Assembly (NCBI GenBank): GCA_041623895.1
Contig: JBFJVZ010000008.1
Coordinates: 1 to 44,061, forward strand
Origin: JBFJVZ01 sp041623895
GTDB lineage: Bacteria; Planctomycetota; Planctomycetia; Pirellulales; Pirellulaceae
Length of the DNA: 44,061 nt
Direction: 5' to 3'
Both the position numbers and the translations under genes were made by a program. The notes beneath the pieces were generated by a model that was given only the letters and a program-made list of their open reading frames with translations, had not been told where the DNA came from and ran no database searches. Below, piece by piece: positions 33,839 through 42,132 of the stretch (its first letter is position 1; every line of letters begins with the position of its first letter).

Positions 33839-34885
33839 ATGTTGCGAGTCCTGATTGTCGACGATTCGCCAACGGCGCGCGAGCTGATTCAAGGGATCCT
33901 CAAATCTGATCCTGAAATTGAAGTGATCGGCTACGCCACCAACGGCAGCGAAGCCATTGGTTTGGTCGACGAGTTGCGGCCGGACGTGGTCACGATGGAC
34001 ATCCATATGCCAATTTTGAACGGCTTGGATGCTACGCGGAAGATCATGTCAACGTGCCCGACGCCAATCGTCATCGTTTCCGCAACCACGTTGATTCACG
34101 ACGTTCAGTGGGCCCTGAAAGCCCTGCAGGCGGGAGCGTTGACACTACTGGCAAAACCTGCCGGACCAAGCACGCCCGGGTTCGACGCTTCTGCAAGAGA
34201 GCTAATCGAAACAGTCAAAGCGATGGCCGAAGTCAAAGTCGTCCGCCGCCGCGATCGTGTCCCCACCGTCACCCCTTCAGAACCGGTCCCCCAACCCGAA
34301 ATCAGTCGCCGTATCCAAGCCGTGGCGATTGCCGCGTCAACGGGCGGGCCCCCGGCACTATTGCAGGTGTTGAGTTGCCTGCCGGTCGACTTTCCCGCTC
34401 CCATCCTGATCGTACAACACATTTCCGCGGGATTCACCGATGGCTTTATCACCTGGCTAGACGCGGCGCTGCCACTGACCGTAAAAATCGCCGAGCAACA
34501 CGAACGCTTGCAAGCCGGTGTGGTTTACGTCGCGCCCGAGCAGCAACACTTGGGTGTTCGAGGCGGTGGAGAAGTCCTGCTGGCGGATACCGAAGTGATT
34601 GGTGGCTTTCGTCCCTCGGCCACCTACCTGTTCGAGTCGGTTGGCCGCCTGTTTCGCAGAAATTCGCTCGGAGTCATTCTGACCGGGATGGGAAATGACG
34701 GCTTGGCAGGTCTTACCACCTTGAAATCGTGTGGCGGTTACATCATCGCCCAAGACCAAGACACCAGTGTCGTCTTTGGCATGCCCGGCGAAGCAAGTAA
34801 AGCCGGTATCGTCGACGCGCAACTGCCGTTGGATCAGATCGGTCGTGAAATCATGCGCATCGCCGGCGTACAAGCCGTCAGCTAA
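33839..34885 (+). CDS. cheB: CheB methylesterase/response regulator (WspF-like)
   Basis: 348 residues from ATG 33839, with AGGA seven bases upstream. Receiver domain MLRVLIVDDSPTARELIQGI with phosphoacceptor D54 in VVTMDIHMPILNGLD, a linker, then the methylesterase domain with all catalytic parts: IAASTGGPPALL (S167), ILIVQHISAGFTDGFITWL (His) and GVILTGMGNDGLAGL (Asp). It removes methyl or amide groups from the receptor and completes the adaptation pair with the CheR. It is the last gene of the operon; the next gene converges 16 bases later. In canonical Wsp loci the next gene would be the diguanylate cyclase WspR, which is missing here. Confidence 0.96.
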   Translation: MLRVLIVDDSPTARELIQGILKSDPEIEVIGYATNGSEAIGLVDELRPDVVTMDIHMPILNGLDATRKIMSTCPTPIVIVSATTLIHDVQWALKALQAGALTLLAKPAGPSTPGFDASARELIETVKAMAEVKVVRRRDRVPTVTPSEPVPQPEISRRIQAVAIAASTGGPPALLQVLSCLPVDFPAPILIVQHISAGFTDGFITWLDAALPLTVKIAEQHERLQAGVVYVAPEQQHLGVRGGGEVLLADTEVIGGFRPSATYLFESVGRLFRRNSLGVILTGMGNDGLAGLTTLKSCGGYIIAQDQDTSVVFGMPGEASKAGIVDAQLPLDQIGREIMRIAGVQAVS

Positions 34886-34901
34886 TGCGTCGTTAAGCAA
34901 A

Positions 34902-37202
34902 TCACGGGCTCTCAGCCGAAGGTGCCGAGTTCTGGTTCCTTAAATGCTCGGTAAAGAACTCGTCCGCCACATCGATCATCTCATCAAACCAGACTTGCTT
35001 ACCCAGAAACGGATGCGGCGCGTCTTTGATGACAGTCAAGCCGGACTGAATTCCGAACTGCTTCATTCGCGAACGAAATGCATCTGCATGTGTGCTGGGA
35101 TCATCCGTTTCGCCTGTCAGGAACCAAGCCGGTGGGTCAGCTGCATCAAGGTGATGTAGTGGCGAAGCGAGACGATAAGTCGCCGGCCTGTCTTGCTGTG
35201 TGCCGCCAAGAAACTGTCTCCAGATTTGGCCACGATCCTCAATTGCTGATATTTCCCGAGTGCGTTCGGAAAGCAAATCCGTCTGCGCGCCCATCGGCAC
35301 GGCCGCCTGAATTGCACTGCTGAAGCCTGCGTTCCCACCTTGTCCCTCAAGTTCTTGTACCCCGGCCGACGTCGCCAGCAACGCCGTCAAGTGCCCGCCA
35401 GCGGATAGTCCGATCGCGCCGATGTGCTCTTGATCGATGCCGTATTCTCTTGCCTGTCCGCGCAGGAATCTTACCGCTGCCTTGCAATCGTGGATCGCTG
35501 CCGGAAAGGGCGCTTCACCGCTCAATCGATACGAAATCGTCGCCGCCACGTACCCGCGGGCCGCCAACGCCTGAGCGACTTTTGCATGACTGGTACGATT
35601 GCCCTTCGCCCAACCGCCTCCGTGAATGCAGACGACCCCCGGCAACTCACCCCAGACTCCTTTCGGCCGATAAACATCCATCTCCAGGGTGCGATCACCA
35701 TAGCGCGCGTAGGTCACGCCGAGCTTCGCGTTCAGGCTCTCCACTGTCGCCCGCGGAATCTCGGTTCGACCATCGGCACGTGGCGGTGCAATCTCCCCGG
35801 CTGGACGTGCGTCGAGCCGCATTTCTTCTTGAAACAGGATCGCCATGCCGCGCAGCTTGCGCAAGATTTCCCCGTTTCTGACCAGCGTGGATTCCCCCGG
35901 GTCTTGCCCCAAGTCATACAGCTCAAGACTCGGATTCAAATAAAGTTTCCAGTTGCGCCAGCGAACTGCGGCCAGAGCGCCCTGGCTGCCGTGATAAAAA
36001 AACGCATCGTTGTATTCGTTGCGGTTGATCAGGGCCGCCCATTCGCCGGGCGGATTCCAGCGACGCCGAAGCGGGACCGAGGCGTTCAGCGATTTCTTCA
36101 TACCGGCAGGAGGCACGATCTTCGTTTCACCCTTCAACAGCGGGCTGATGTCGCGTCCGTCGATGACGCGGCCTTCCGGAATCTCAATTCCTGCGAATGT
36201 AGCGAGTGTCGGATACCAGTCCATCGCGCGCACAACTGCGGATGATTCCACATCGGCTTGCAATCCCAGCCCCGGCCCCCAGGCGATCGCCGGGACACGA
36301 ATTCCGCCTTCGTAAGTCGAAAGCTTGCGGCCGCGAATCTTCTGCTGCGGCGTGCGTCCCGGCCCGCGGCCATTGTCGGAGGCATAGATGACGATCGTGT
36401 TGTCGTCGATGCCCAACCGCCCGAGCGCATCGAAGATACGGCCGACGTTGTGATCGAGTTCCTGGATTGCGTCGCCATATTCGCCCCAGCTTGAACTGCC
36501 CTTGAATTCTTCGCTCACGCCGAGCGGATTGTGGAGCATGGTATGCGGCAGATACAGAAAGAACGGCCCCTCGCTGTTGTTCTCGATAAACCCGATGGCC
36601 TCGTCCGTGTACAACTTTGTCAGTTCCGCGGGATCGGCGGGACGTTTGACGACCTCCTCATTTCGCATCAGGGGCACGCCGCCCTGCTCCTCAAAATAGA
36701 CGACCTCAACCGGATCAAGATTGTGCAGCAGCCCGAAATAGTGATCGAATCCCTGACTGCGAGGCAGGAAAGGCTTGTGAAATCCGAGATGCCATTTGCC
36801 GATGCAAGCGGTCGCGTAGCCGCCCGACTTCAGCAACTCGGCAAGCGTCAATTCGTCAGGATGAATGCCCGCACGCGAATCTGCGCGATGCACCCAAATC
36901 TCGTTGCCCACCCGCCGCGGGTAACACCCGGTCAATAAGCCCGCCCGCGAAGGGCTGCAAATCGGAGCCGCTGCGTAGTAGTCGGTAAACCGAGTCCCCG
37001 CCTGAGCCATTGCATCGATCCGCGGCGTCTTGACCTCCGATGCGCCATAACAACCCAGATCGTAGTACCCCTGGTCATCAACAAAAATGAAAATGATGTT
37101 CGGAGGCCGGCTGTTAGCCGCGTCCACCCGGGCGGCAGAACCCCAAAGCAGAACGCCGGCAAGCAACGCCAAATTGATCCTGTTAAGCCGTTTGAAAAGC
37201 AT
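34902..37202 (-). CDS. Sulfatase fused to an alpha/beta-hydrolase esterase
   Basis: 766 residues. A signal peptide (LALLAGVLLWGSAARVDAAN) precedes a type I sulfatase domain with metal site IIFIFVDDQGYYDLGCYGAS, the formylglycine site ICSPSRAGLLTG (C82 in C-x-P-x-R), TACIGKWHLGFH and YASDNGRGPG. From about 500 a second enzyme follows: an HGGGW oxyanion motif (H527), nucleophile elbow IGLSAGGHLTALL (S600), an Asp in TGETDDPSTHAD and a His in DAPHPFLG, as in BD-FAE/carbohydrate esterases. The fusion could desulfate and deacylate one polysaccharide. The sulfatase needs a maturase for Cys-to-formylglycine conversion. The substrate is inferred only from the family. Confidence 0.93.
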   Translation of the reverse strand: MLFKRLNRINLALLAGVLLWGSAARVDAANSRPPNIIFIFVDDQGYYDLGCYGASEVKTPRIDAMAQAGTRFTDYYAAAPICSPSRAGLLTGCYPRRVGNEIWVHRADSRAGIHPDELTLAELLKSGGYATACIGKWHLGFHKPFLPRSQGFDHYFGLLHNLDPVEVVYFEEQGGVPLMRNEEVVKRPADPAELTKLYTDEAIGFIENNSEGPFFLYLPHTMLHNPLGVSEEFKGSSSWGEYGDAIQELDHNVGRIFDALGRLGIDDNTIVIYASDNGRGPGRTPQQKIRGRKLSTYEGGIRVPAIAWGPGLGLQADVESSAVVRAMDWYPTLATFAGIEIPEGRVIDGRDISPLLKGETKIVPPAGMKKSLNASVPLRRRWNPPGEWAALINRNEYNDAFFYHGSQGALAAVRWRNWKLYLNPSLELYDLGQDPGESTLVRNGEILRKLRGMAILFQEEMRLDARPAGEIAPPRADGRTEIPRATVESLNAKLGVTYARYGDRTLEMDVYRPKGVWGELPGVVCIHGGGWAKGNRTSHAKVAQALAARGYVAATISYRLSGEAPFPAAIHDCKAAVRFLRGQAREYGIDQEHIGAIGLSAGGHLTALLATSAGVQELEGQGGNAGFSSAIQAAVPMGAQTDLLSERTREISAIEDRGQIWRQFLGGTQQDRPATYRLASPLHHLDAADPPAWFLTGETDDPSTHADAFRSRMKQFGIQSGLTVIKDAPHPFLGKQVWFDEMIDVADEFFTEHLRNQNSAPSAESP

Positions 37203-37235
37203 GTCTTGTTTCGTTCTGTTATCGGTTGGTGTTTT

Positions 37236-37883
37236 CTATATCGAGTAACGGCGGCGACTGCGATCCGCTGGCCGCATGCGTGCAGCCACAACTGTTGTAT
37301 CGTCCCAAAGCTCGCCCGATGGCAGTCGAACCATTTCGATGCATTTTCTGGGGATCTCGTAAAAGTCTGATTCATAAACCATTCTCAGGATCGCATCGCG
37401 TTTCGCATAGTTGTAGAACCCGTCAGTCGCGATCAACAAGATGCCATGCAATGTTGAATGCAGGAATGATACCGGTGACGCAGAACCGCTGCCCAGTAAC
37501 GGTTTCCGCTTCTGGCCCAGGGTAAGGTCAGTGATTTGACCATCAAAGATGATCCACGCCCCACTGTCGCCAACACTCGCACCGGCGATGCCATAGGGGC
37601 GAACATCGACCACCACAGCCGTCGACTCACCGGGGCCAACGCGGCAATCAACTTGTTTCAGGATTGCATTCCAATCATCGGCGGAGTGCGTATGTTTATA
37701 TTCACGCTGAATTTCACGAACAACGGCTTCTGCTGCGATGTCGCCGGAGCCGACCCCGCCAGCACCGTCCGCCACAACAATCACCGAGCGGTCATCGGAA
37801 TTGAACACGGCAACGCGATCCTCGCAGTGCCGCCGGTATGCGTCGGAAACGCTGACTGTCTCAACGGGCATCATCTGACTCAA
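37236..37883 (-). CDS. PP2C-type protein phosphatase
   Basis: 215 residues. Motifs of the PPM/PP2C family appear in order: CEDRVAVFNSDDRSVIVVAD, ADGAGGVGSGDIAAEAVV with metal-binding Asp, YGIAGASVGDSGAWIIFDG, GILLIATDGFYNYAKRD and LWDDTTVVAARM. It should dephosphorylate Ser/Thr in a cytoplasmic protein. It lies 33 bases upstream of the sulfatase gene on the same strand; no partner Ser/Thr kinase is in the window. It is a little shorter than most PP2C catalytic domains (about 240). Confidence 0.9.
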   Translation of the reverse strand: MSQMMPVETVSVSDAYRRHCEDRVAVFNSDDRSVIVVADGAGGVGSGDIAAEAVVREIQREYKHTHSADDWNAILKQVDCRVGPGESTAVVVDVRPYGIAGASVGDSGAWIIFDGQITDLTLGQKRKPLLGSGSASPVSFLHSTLHGILLIATDGFYNYAKRDAILRMVYESDFYEIPRKCIEMVRLPSGELWDDTTVVAARMRPADRSRRRYSI

Positions 37884-38001
37884 ACCCTACTTTCCGATCA
37901 GGATCCGGCATCGGCGTGGGGCGGAAATGTCCACGATCACGTTTCAAGTGAAGAACTTGTCCCACCACCAATCCAGTACATGCGATGCTTATCACGCCTG
38001 A

Positions 38002-38262
38002 CTACCAGAAAGTAATCCGCGGCGCAACAAAAGTTATCATGACGGCTATCACAAGTGAAATCACGCCTCCTGCAAATACGATGAGGCTGAAAAACACTGT
38101 ATCTCTTGGCGAAGCCTTGCCTGCCAAATAGTTCGCGATGTCTTGCTTGATGAGCCTACATCCAACAACTATCAGAACAATGGCAAAAACCCACGCGGAT
38201 ACCACGTGCAGCACGGCATTCCGTTCCATTAAATCCTGAAGGCCACTGGCGAGTACGATCAT
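38002..38262 (-). CDS. Small membrane protein, two predicted helices
   Basis: 86 residues from MIVLASGLQD. Two strong hydrophobic segments (LHVVSAWVFAIVLIVVGCRL and VFFSLIVFAGGVISLVIAVM) are separated by a short polar loop (IKQDIANYLAGKASPRDT). No family is recognised. It lies alone between the PP2C gene and a VOC protein. The clean helical-hairpin pattern supports a real gene, but no ribosome binding site is obvious. Confidence 0.55.
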   Translation of the reverse strand: MIVLASGLQDLMERNAVLHVVSAWVFAIVLIVVGCRLIKQDIANYLAGKASPRDTVFFSLIVFAGGVISLVIAVMITFVAPRITFW

Positions 38263-38470
38263 TCAGCTATCTAAATGGCAGGGGCACGCTTTGAGCAACG
38301 ATTGCAGTACCTACGGGACGAATTCGACCGAGAGAGGAAATGACACAGTGGATCACGCCCATTGTTGTTGGCTAACGAATTGCGATGTGCGGGCGGCCGG
38401 AGCTGGGTGGCCATTTGAAACGGCGACCATCGCCGCTCCGTATCATCATTCGGTTAGGTGACAGTTTTTG

Positions 38471-38815
38471 TCAGACCTGCCATAGGCCAATTTGAACGCT
38501 GCCTTGAATCAGAATTGCGCACTTACCATGGCCCGGAAGTTCAGTCGGGGGCAGTGCAATGTCAGCCCCGGCGTCCGCCGCGGTCGTGACTGAATTGTCA
38601 ATATCTTCAACCAGTGTGTAGGGCCGAATGACCGGTTCTTCTGTGTCGTGCATTGGCGCTCGAACACCGATCAATCCGCCGTCAGTCAGTTGTGCTGTGC
38701 GAGCACCGCCTAAGTTTGGATCATTCTCGCCAAACTCGATGCCGTGGATTTGAGCATAGGCCTTACAGACGGCATCAACATCCGGTGTGACGATTTCGAG
38801 GTAATGAATCAGCAT
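38471..38815 (-). CDS. VOC (glyoxalase/bleomycin resistance-like) protein
   Basis: 114 residues from MLIHYLEIVT (38815); the frame is open to 38926 but the extension has no domain content. The start IHYLEIVTPDVDAVCKAYAQ and the later IRPYTLVEDIDNSVTTAADA, followed by GKCAILIQGSVQIGLWQV, show the paired beta-alpha-beta-beta-beta modules of the vicinal-oxygen-chelate fold. Members bind a metal and act on small molecules or sequester drugs; some are binding proteins only. The specific role is unknown. Confidence 0.8.
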   Translation of the reverse strand: MLIHYLEIVTPDVDAVCKAYAQIHGIEFGENDPNLGGARTAQLTDGGLIGVRAPMHDTEEPVIRPYTLVEDIDNSVTTAADAGADIALPPTELPGHGKCAILIQGSVQIGLWQV

Positions 38816-38926
38816 TGTATTTGTTTTCTTGTTTCTTTGTGCCAAGGAGGTCTTGCGTGCGAATCTTTGGGAGGCAACACCATGCCGCGCGTTCACCACC
38901 TCGTTTGGATCGAATGCGGCTCGCAC

Positions 38927-39499
38927 GTGGGCGAAAGTTGCGTTGCGGGAACACCTGTGTCGTGAATAGTCGTGGGTACTGTCTGGTCACATAACGTCGG
39001 TGGTCACCCGGTCCGAGCGGATCGGTCGCTACCGAGCCAAGATCTTCTTGAGGGCTCGGGTGCACCGTTTGGTTCTGGCTGTTTTGCCGCGGGAAACGAT
39101 CCTGCCACCGGCAACCGGGTTTCTCGCTGATCATGATACCATCGCCGCATTGACTGCGCAACGTCGTTGCGAGATTCGACACAACCAAACGAAAGTTGAG
39201 TTGTCGGACAGGCAACGCTTCAGCTGGTCAGCGACCGACTTCCAGCATGGGCACGGGCCACGAAATTCATTGGACGATGGATCGACGCGAAGCGAGCAAT
39301 TCGATCGAAGTGGCAATCGTCCACCGTTCGGTGTCACGATCAGTTTTCGTACTCGTACTCGGCGTTCGGCGGCTGTTATTGCAGCGGTGTCAGTGACGAC
39401 GCAACAACAGCGGCGCGAATGATTTGTTGGGACGCATTCAAGTAAAAGTACGAGTACCGGCGGACGCCTGAGTACGAGTACGACTCACCATCTCCGCTG
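38927..39499. other. 573-base stretch without a convincing gene
   Basis: An open frame of 140 codons exists on the plus strand (39000-39422), but its product is Arg/Thr/Ser-rich without family features. The opposite strand has similar frames, and the region contains a repeat. I see no gene that I can support. It may be a decayed remnant; the inverted repeat is described separately. Confidence 0.5.
39347..39483. repeat. Inverted repeat with GTACGAGTACGA arms
   Basis: The arm TCGTACTCGTACTC at 39347-39360, with the following 12 bases, is matched in reverse complement by 39457-39483 (GAGTACGAGTACGA core). The 26- to 27-base arms differ at a few positions and lie about 85 bases apart. They end beside the gluconolactonase-like gene. 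Probably a dispersed intergenic element. Confidence 0.6.
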
Positions 39500-40486
39500 C
39501 TACTTTAGCTGCACACGACAAAGATAATTGTCCGCGGTGATGAAAAGCGTCTTTTGGTCGGTGTCAAAACCGCAGTTGCTGGTGCGCCCGGCGGTGATCA
39601 GTCGACCCAACAATTTTCCCTCCGGTGTGAACACGTAAACGCCGCCCGGCCCACTTCCGAATACCGTTCCGTCTTTCGCGACGGCGAGCCCATCGGGTAG
39701 CCCGGGAAACTCTTTCATCGCTTCTTTCGCATTCAATAGAATCTTCCCTTCGCCCAATGTCTTATCATCCTTGACCGGAAACGACATCCAAATGGGATTA
39801 TCGGGGTCGCTCTGAGCAACGAAGAGTGTCTTTTCGTCGGGCGATAAACCGATTCCGTTGGGCCGGGTCATTTGTTTGGTCAACAACGTTAACGTTCCAT
39901 TCGGGTCCAATCGATAGACGCCGCAAAAATCCAATTCGCGGCGGGGGTCGTTTTCACGTTCTGGTAACCCATAGATGGGGTCGGTGAAATAGATCGAGCC
40001 GGCCGAGTCGAACGTCAAATCATTGGGGCTGTTCAGTCGTCGACCTTCGTAACTATCGGCAAGCGTCCGTTTGCCGCCGTCACGCGTCAGCACCGAAACA
40101 CGCCGGTCGCCGTGCTCGCACATCGTCAAGCGGCCTTGGGAATCGAGCGCCAATCCATTGCTGCCAGGTTCAAGACCGTAATAGGTGACCCCGGTGTATC
40201 CGCTCGGCCGCATGAACAGTTCAACGCCGCGCGACGGTGACCAACGAAAGATGCTGTTCCGTGGGATGTCGGAAAACAACAAGTGTCCGCCGGCGTCATC
40301 CGGAATCCAGACCGGACCCTCGGTCCAAGTGAAGCCGCCAGCTAGGACCTCGATCTTGGTGTCTTCGCCAACGAACTTGTCCAAGCCCGCATCCACGCGT
40401 TCGATTCGCCCGATTGTCTCCGGTGTTTGCCCCAAACACGAGATCGTGAGAGTCAAACTAAAAAAACATAGCCAGAATGCACGCAT
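39500..40486 (-). CDS. Secreted SMP-30/gluconolactonase-like propeller
   Basis: About 328 residues from MRAFWLCFFSLTLTISCLGQ (40486), a signal peptide cut after CLG; an upstream ATG at 40525 is less likely. The SMP-30/gluconolactonase/LRE beta-propeller is shown by FTWTEGPVWIPDDAGGHLLF (metal-binding Glu), SNGLALDSQGRLTMCEHGDR, RRLNSPNDLTFDSAGSIYFT (Asn, Asp), MTRPNGIGLSPDEKTLFVAQ and FPGLPDGLAVAKDGTVFGSG. Such enzymes hydrolyse sugar lactones. It is secreted, as is common in Planctomycetes, and has a paralogue at 42133-43137. Confidence 0.93.
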   Translation of the reverse strand: MRAFWLCFFSLTLTISCLGQTPETIGRIERVDAGLDKFVGEDTKIEVLAGGFTWTEGPVWIPDDAGGHLLFSDIPRNSIFRWSPSRGVELFMRPSGYTGVTYYGLEPGSNGLALDSQGRLTMCEHGDRRVSVLTRDGGKRTLADSYEGRRLNSPNDLTFDSAGSIYFTDPIYGLPERENDPRRELDFCGVYRLDPNGTLTLLTKQMTRPNGIGLSPDEKTLFVAQSDPDNPIWMSFPVKDDKTLGEGKILLNAKEAMKEFPGLPDGLAVAKDGTVFGSGPGGVYVFTPEGKLLGRLITAGRTSNCGFDTDQKTLFITADNYLCRVQLK

Positions 40487-40662
40487 GAGACGCAAATCAG
40501 TTAGAGAAGGATGACAACCAGCCATAACGGACCCTTGAATTGTACTTGGCCGGTAAGTTCCGTGCCGGGGATCGGCTCAAAAGCCCCTCTCGCGAAGGGA
40601 ATGTGGTGTGAACACACGAATAGCTATGAACACCAGGAACTCGCCAACTGCCTGTTGATTTC

Positions 40663-40721
40663 AGTAACCCGACGCGTCAGCGAGGGATGAATGTGGTCCC
40701 TCGCTAACACTTCGAGTTACC
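40663..40721. repeat. 25-base imperfect inverted repeat
   Basis: Left arm 40663-40687 (starting AGTAACCC and ending GCGAGGGA) pairs with right arm 40697-40721 (TCCCTCGC to GAGTTACC). The inner 8 bp are perfect and the outer part has a few mismatches; the loop is nine bases. It lies in the 300-base gap between two minus-strand genes. No T run follows on either strand. It resembles dispersed REP-like elements. Confidence 0.8.
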
Positions 40722-40788
40722 ATCAGTGGCCGAATTTCGCGGCGACTCGCTCAGGCCACGGCACTTGGGATCGAACACACCCGGGTTT

Positions 40789-42111
40789 TCATCTTGCTTG
40801 CTTTGCTGAAACCGCCAGACAGCGGACCCTGCCGTTGCGGTCCCGGCAGATCAGTCGACCGTCGCTAAGCACAACGTGAGGCCAGGCTTCGACCTCGGAG
40901 AAGACAGTTTCCGAGGCAAGCTGCATGTACTTGTCGGGTGACCGTTTGGCCGTTTCGACAAGCATCAGATCGCCTTTGTTGGCGTAAACGATCAATCGGT
41001 GATCGGCGGTCAAGATACACGATCCCTCCGACCCGACCTTGCCTCCGACCCAACGCTCCTGACCCGAATCAAAGGCAACGCAGTGGACGCCCCGCCAGGC
41101 CCAATAAACATGTCCATCATGAATCAGCGGAGTACACACGCCCGAGGCGATTTTCTGCTCCCAGACTTTCGTCGCACCGGTTAGCGTCACGTCCAGGCGA
41201 CACATCGCATAGTGGTTGTAGGCGGAGGTGATGATGACAGAATTCTGAAAAACCGCCGCGGTCGCAATGTTGTTGCCGAAGTCCGTCGTCCACGGATAAC
41301 TGGCAACGGTCTTTCCCGCGTTGGCTTGATCGGTTCGCGTCACCACCAGGTTTCTGAGGGTCAACACTGCGACGCAGGGAATACCTTCGACGCTGATCGG
41401 CACTGGACCGCCCGTGTGACCGGCTTCGTCACGATTCTCTGACGTCCAAACTTCGCGACCGGTACGTTTATCGAAGGCAACCAAATTACCCGAGTCGCCG
41501 CCGACTTCGACAATCAATCGATCATCGAGGACCAGCGGAGAGCTCACATAACCGTAATCGCGTCTGGTTTTTCGACGCTTGGCTACTTCCGGCCGTTGCT
41601 TGGCGCCGTAAGCGTCGTACAGGTTCAGCGACCAAACTCGGGCGCCTTTCCTGGTTGTGTCCCAGGCGTTCAAGTCACCATCGACACCCAAGGTGAACAG
41701 CAGCCGAGTCTGTGCGTCATACTCGGGAGTCGAACAGGCGCCGGAATACAATCCCTGGTCACCGATTGCATGCCGCCCGTAGCGAGGTGACTTGTAAGTC
41801 TGCCGCCATTGCTCTTGCCCCGTGTCCAGGTCAAGACAAATCAGCCTGTCCTGTCCGCCAGACCAACCGGTCAAGAAAACTTGCTTTCCCACGACCAACG
41901 GGGACGAACTGCCTTCGCCCGCCGAGGCGTTCCACAAATCGCCCATGAGCCACGTCGTTCCGTCCCAGCCTGAAGATTCCGAAGAGATATCGTTTCTGGT
42001 GGGACCCCGCCAATGAGGCCAGTCCGCCGCGACCGGTGAGACCAGCATCTGGATCAGTAACAGGACTTGGAAACGACTCACGTGACTTACACCTGCGAAT
42101 AGTGACAACAA
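40789..42111 (-). CDS. Secreted PQQ-like beta-propeller protein
   Basis: 440 residues. A signal segment (FQVLLLIQMLVSPVAADWPH) precedes WPHWRGPTRNDISSE, the start typical of secreted PQQ-like repeat proteins of Planctomycetes. A propeller follows, with repeats such as LICLDLDTGQEQWRQTYKSP, LVAFDKRTGREVWTSENRDE and GVHCVAFDSGQERWVGGKVG. The W-motifs place it in the PQQ/BamB-like superfamily; true PQQ binding is not shown. It starts 21 bases after the gluconolactonase-like gene and is probably co-transcribed with it. Confidence 0.9.
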   Translation of the reverse strand: MLSLFAGVSHVSRFQVLLLIQMLVSPVAADWPHWRGPTRNDISSESSGWDGTTWLMGDLWNASAGEGSSSPLVVGKQVFLTGWSGGQDRLICLDLDTGQEQWRQTYKSPRYGRHAIGDQGLYSGACSTPEYDAQTRLLFTLGVDGDLNAWDTTRKGARVWSLNLYDAYGAKQRPEVAKRRKTRRDYGYVSSPLVLDDRLIVEVGGDSGNLVAFDKRTGREVWTSENRDEAGHTGGPVPISVEGIPCVAVLTLRNLVVTRTDQANAGKTVASYPWTTDFGNNIATAAVFQNSVIITSAYNHYAMCRLDVTLTGATKVWEQKIASGVCTPLIHDGHVYWAWRGVHCVAFDSGQERWVGGKVGSEGSCILTADHRLIVYANKGDLMLVETAKRSPDKYMQLASETVFSEVEAWPHVVLSDGRLICRDRNGRVRCLAVSAKQAR

Positions 42112-42132
42112 GAACGATTGGGCGGAAGTCTG

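Noticed and set aside
35424..36245. A 273-codon plus-strand frame
   Set aside because: It is antisense to the sulfatase-esterase gene, whose catalytic motifs are intact on the minus strand.
39000..39422. A 140-codon open frame on the plus strand
   Set aside because: The product is Arg/Thr/Ser-rich with no signal, membrane segment or family motif. Overlapping frames are open on the other strand, and there is no ribosome binding site.
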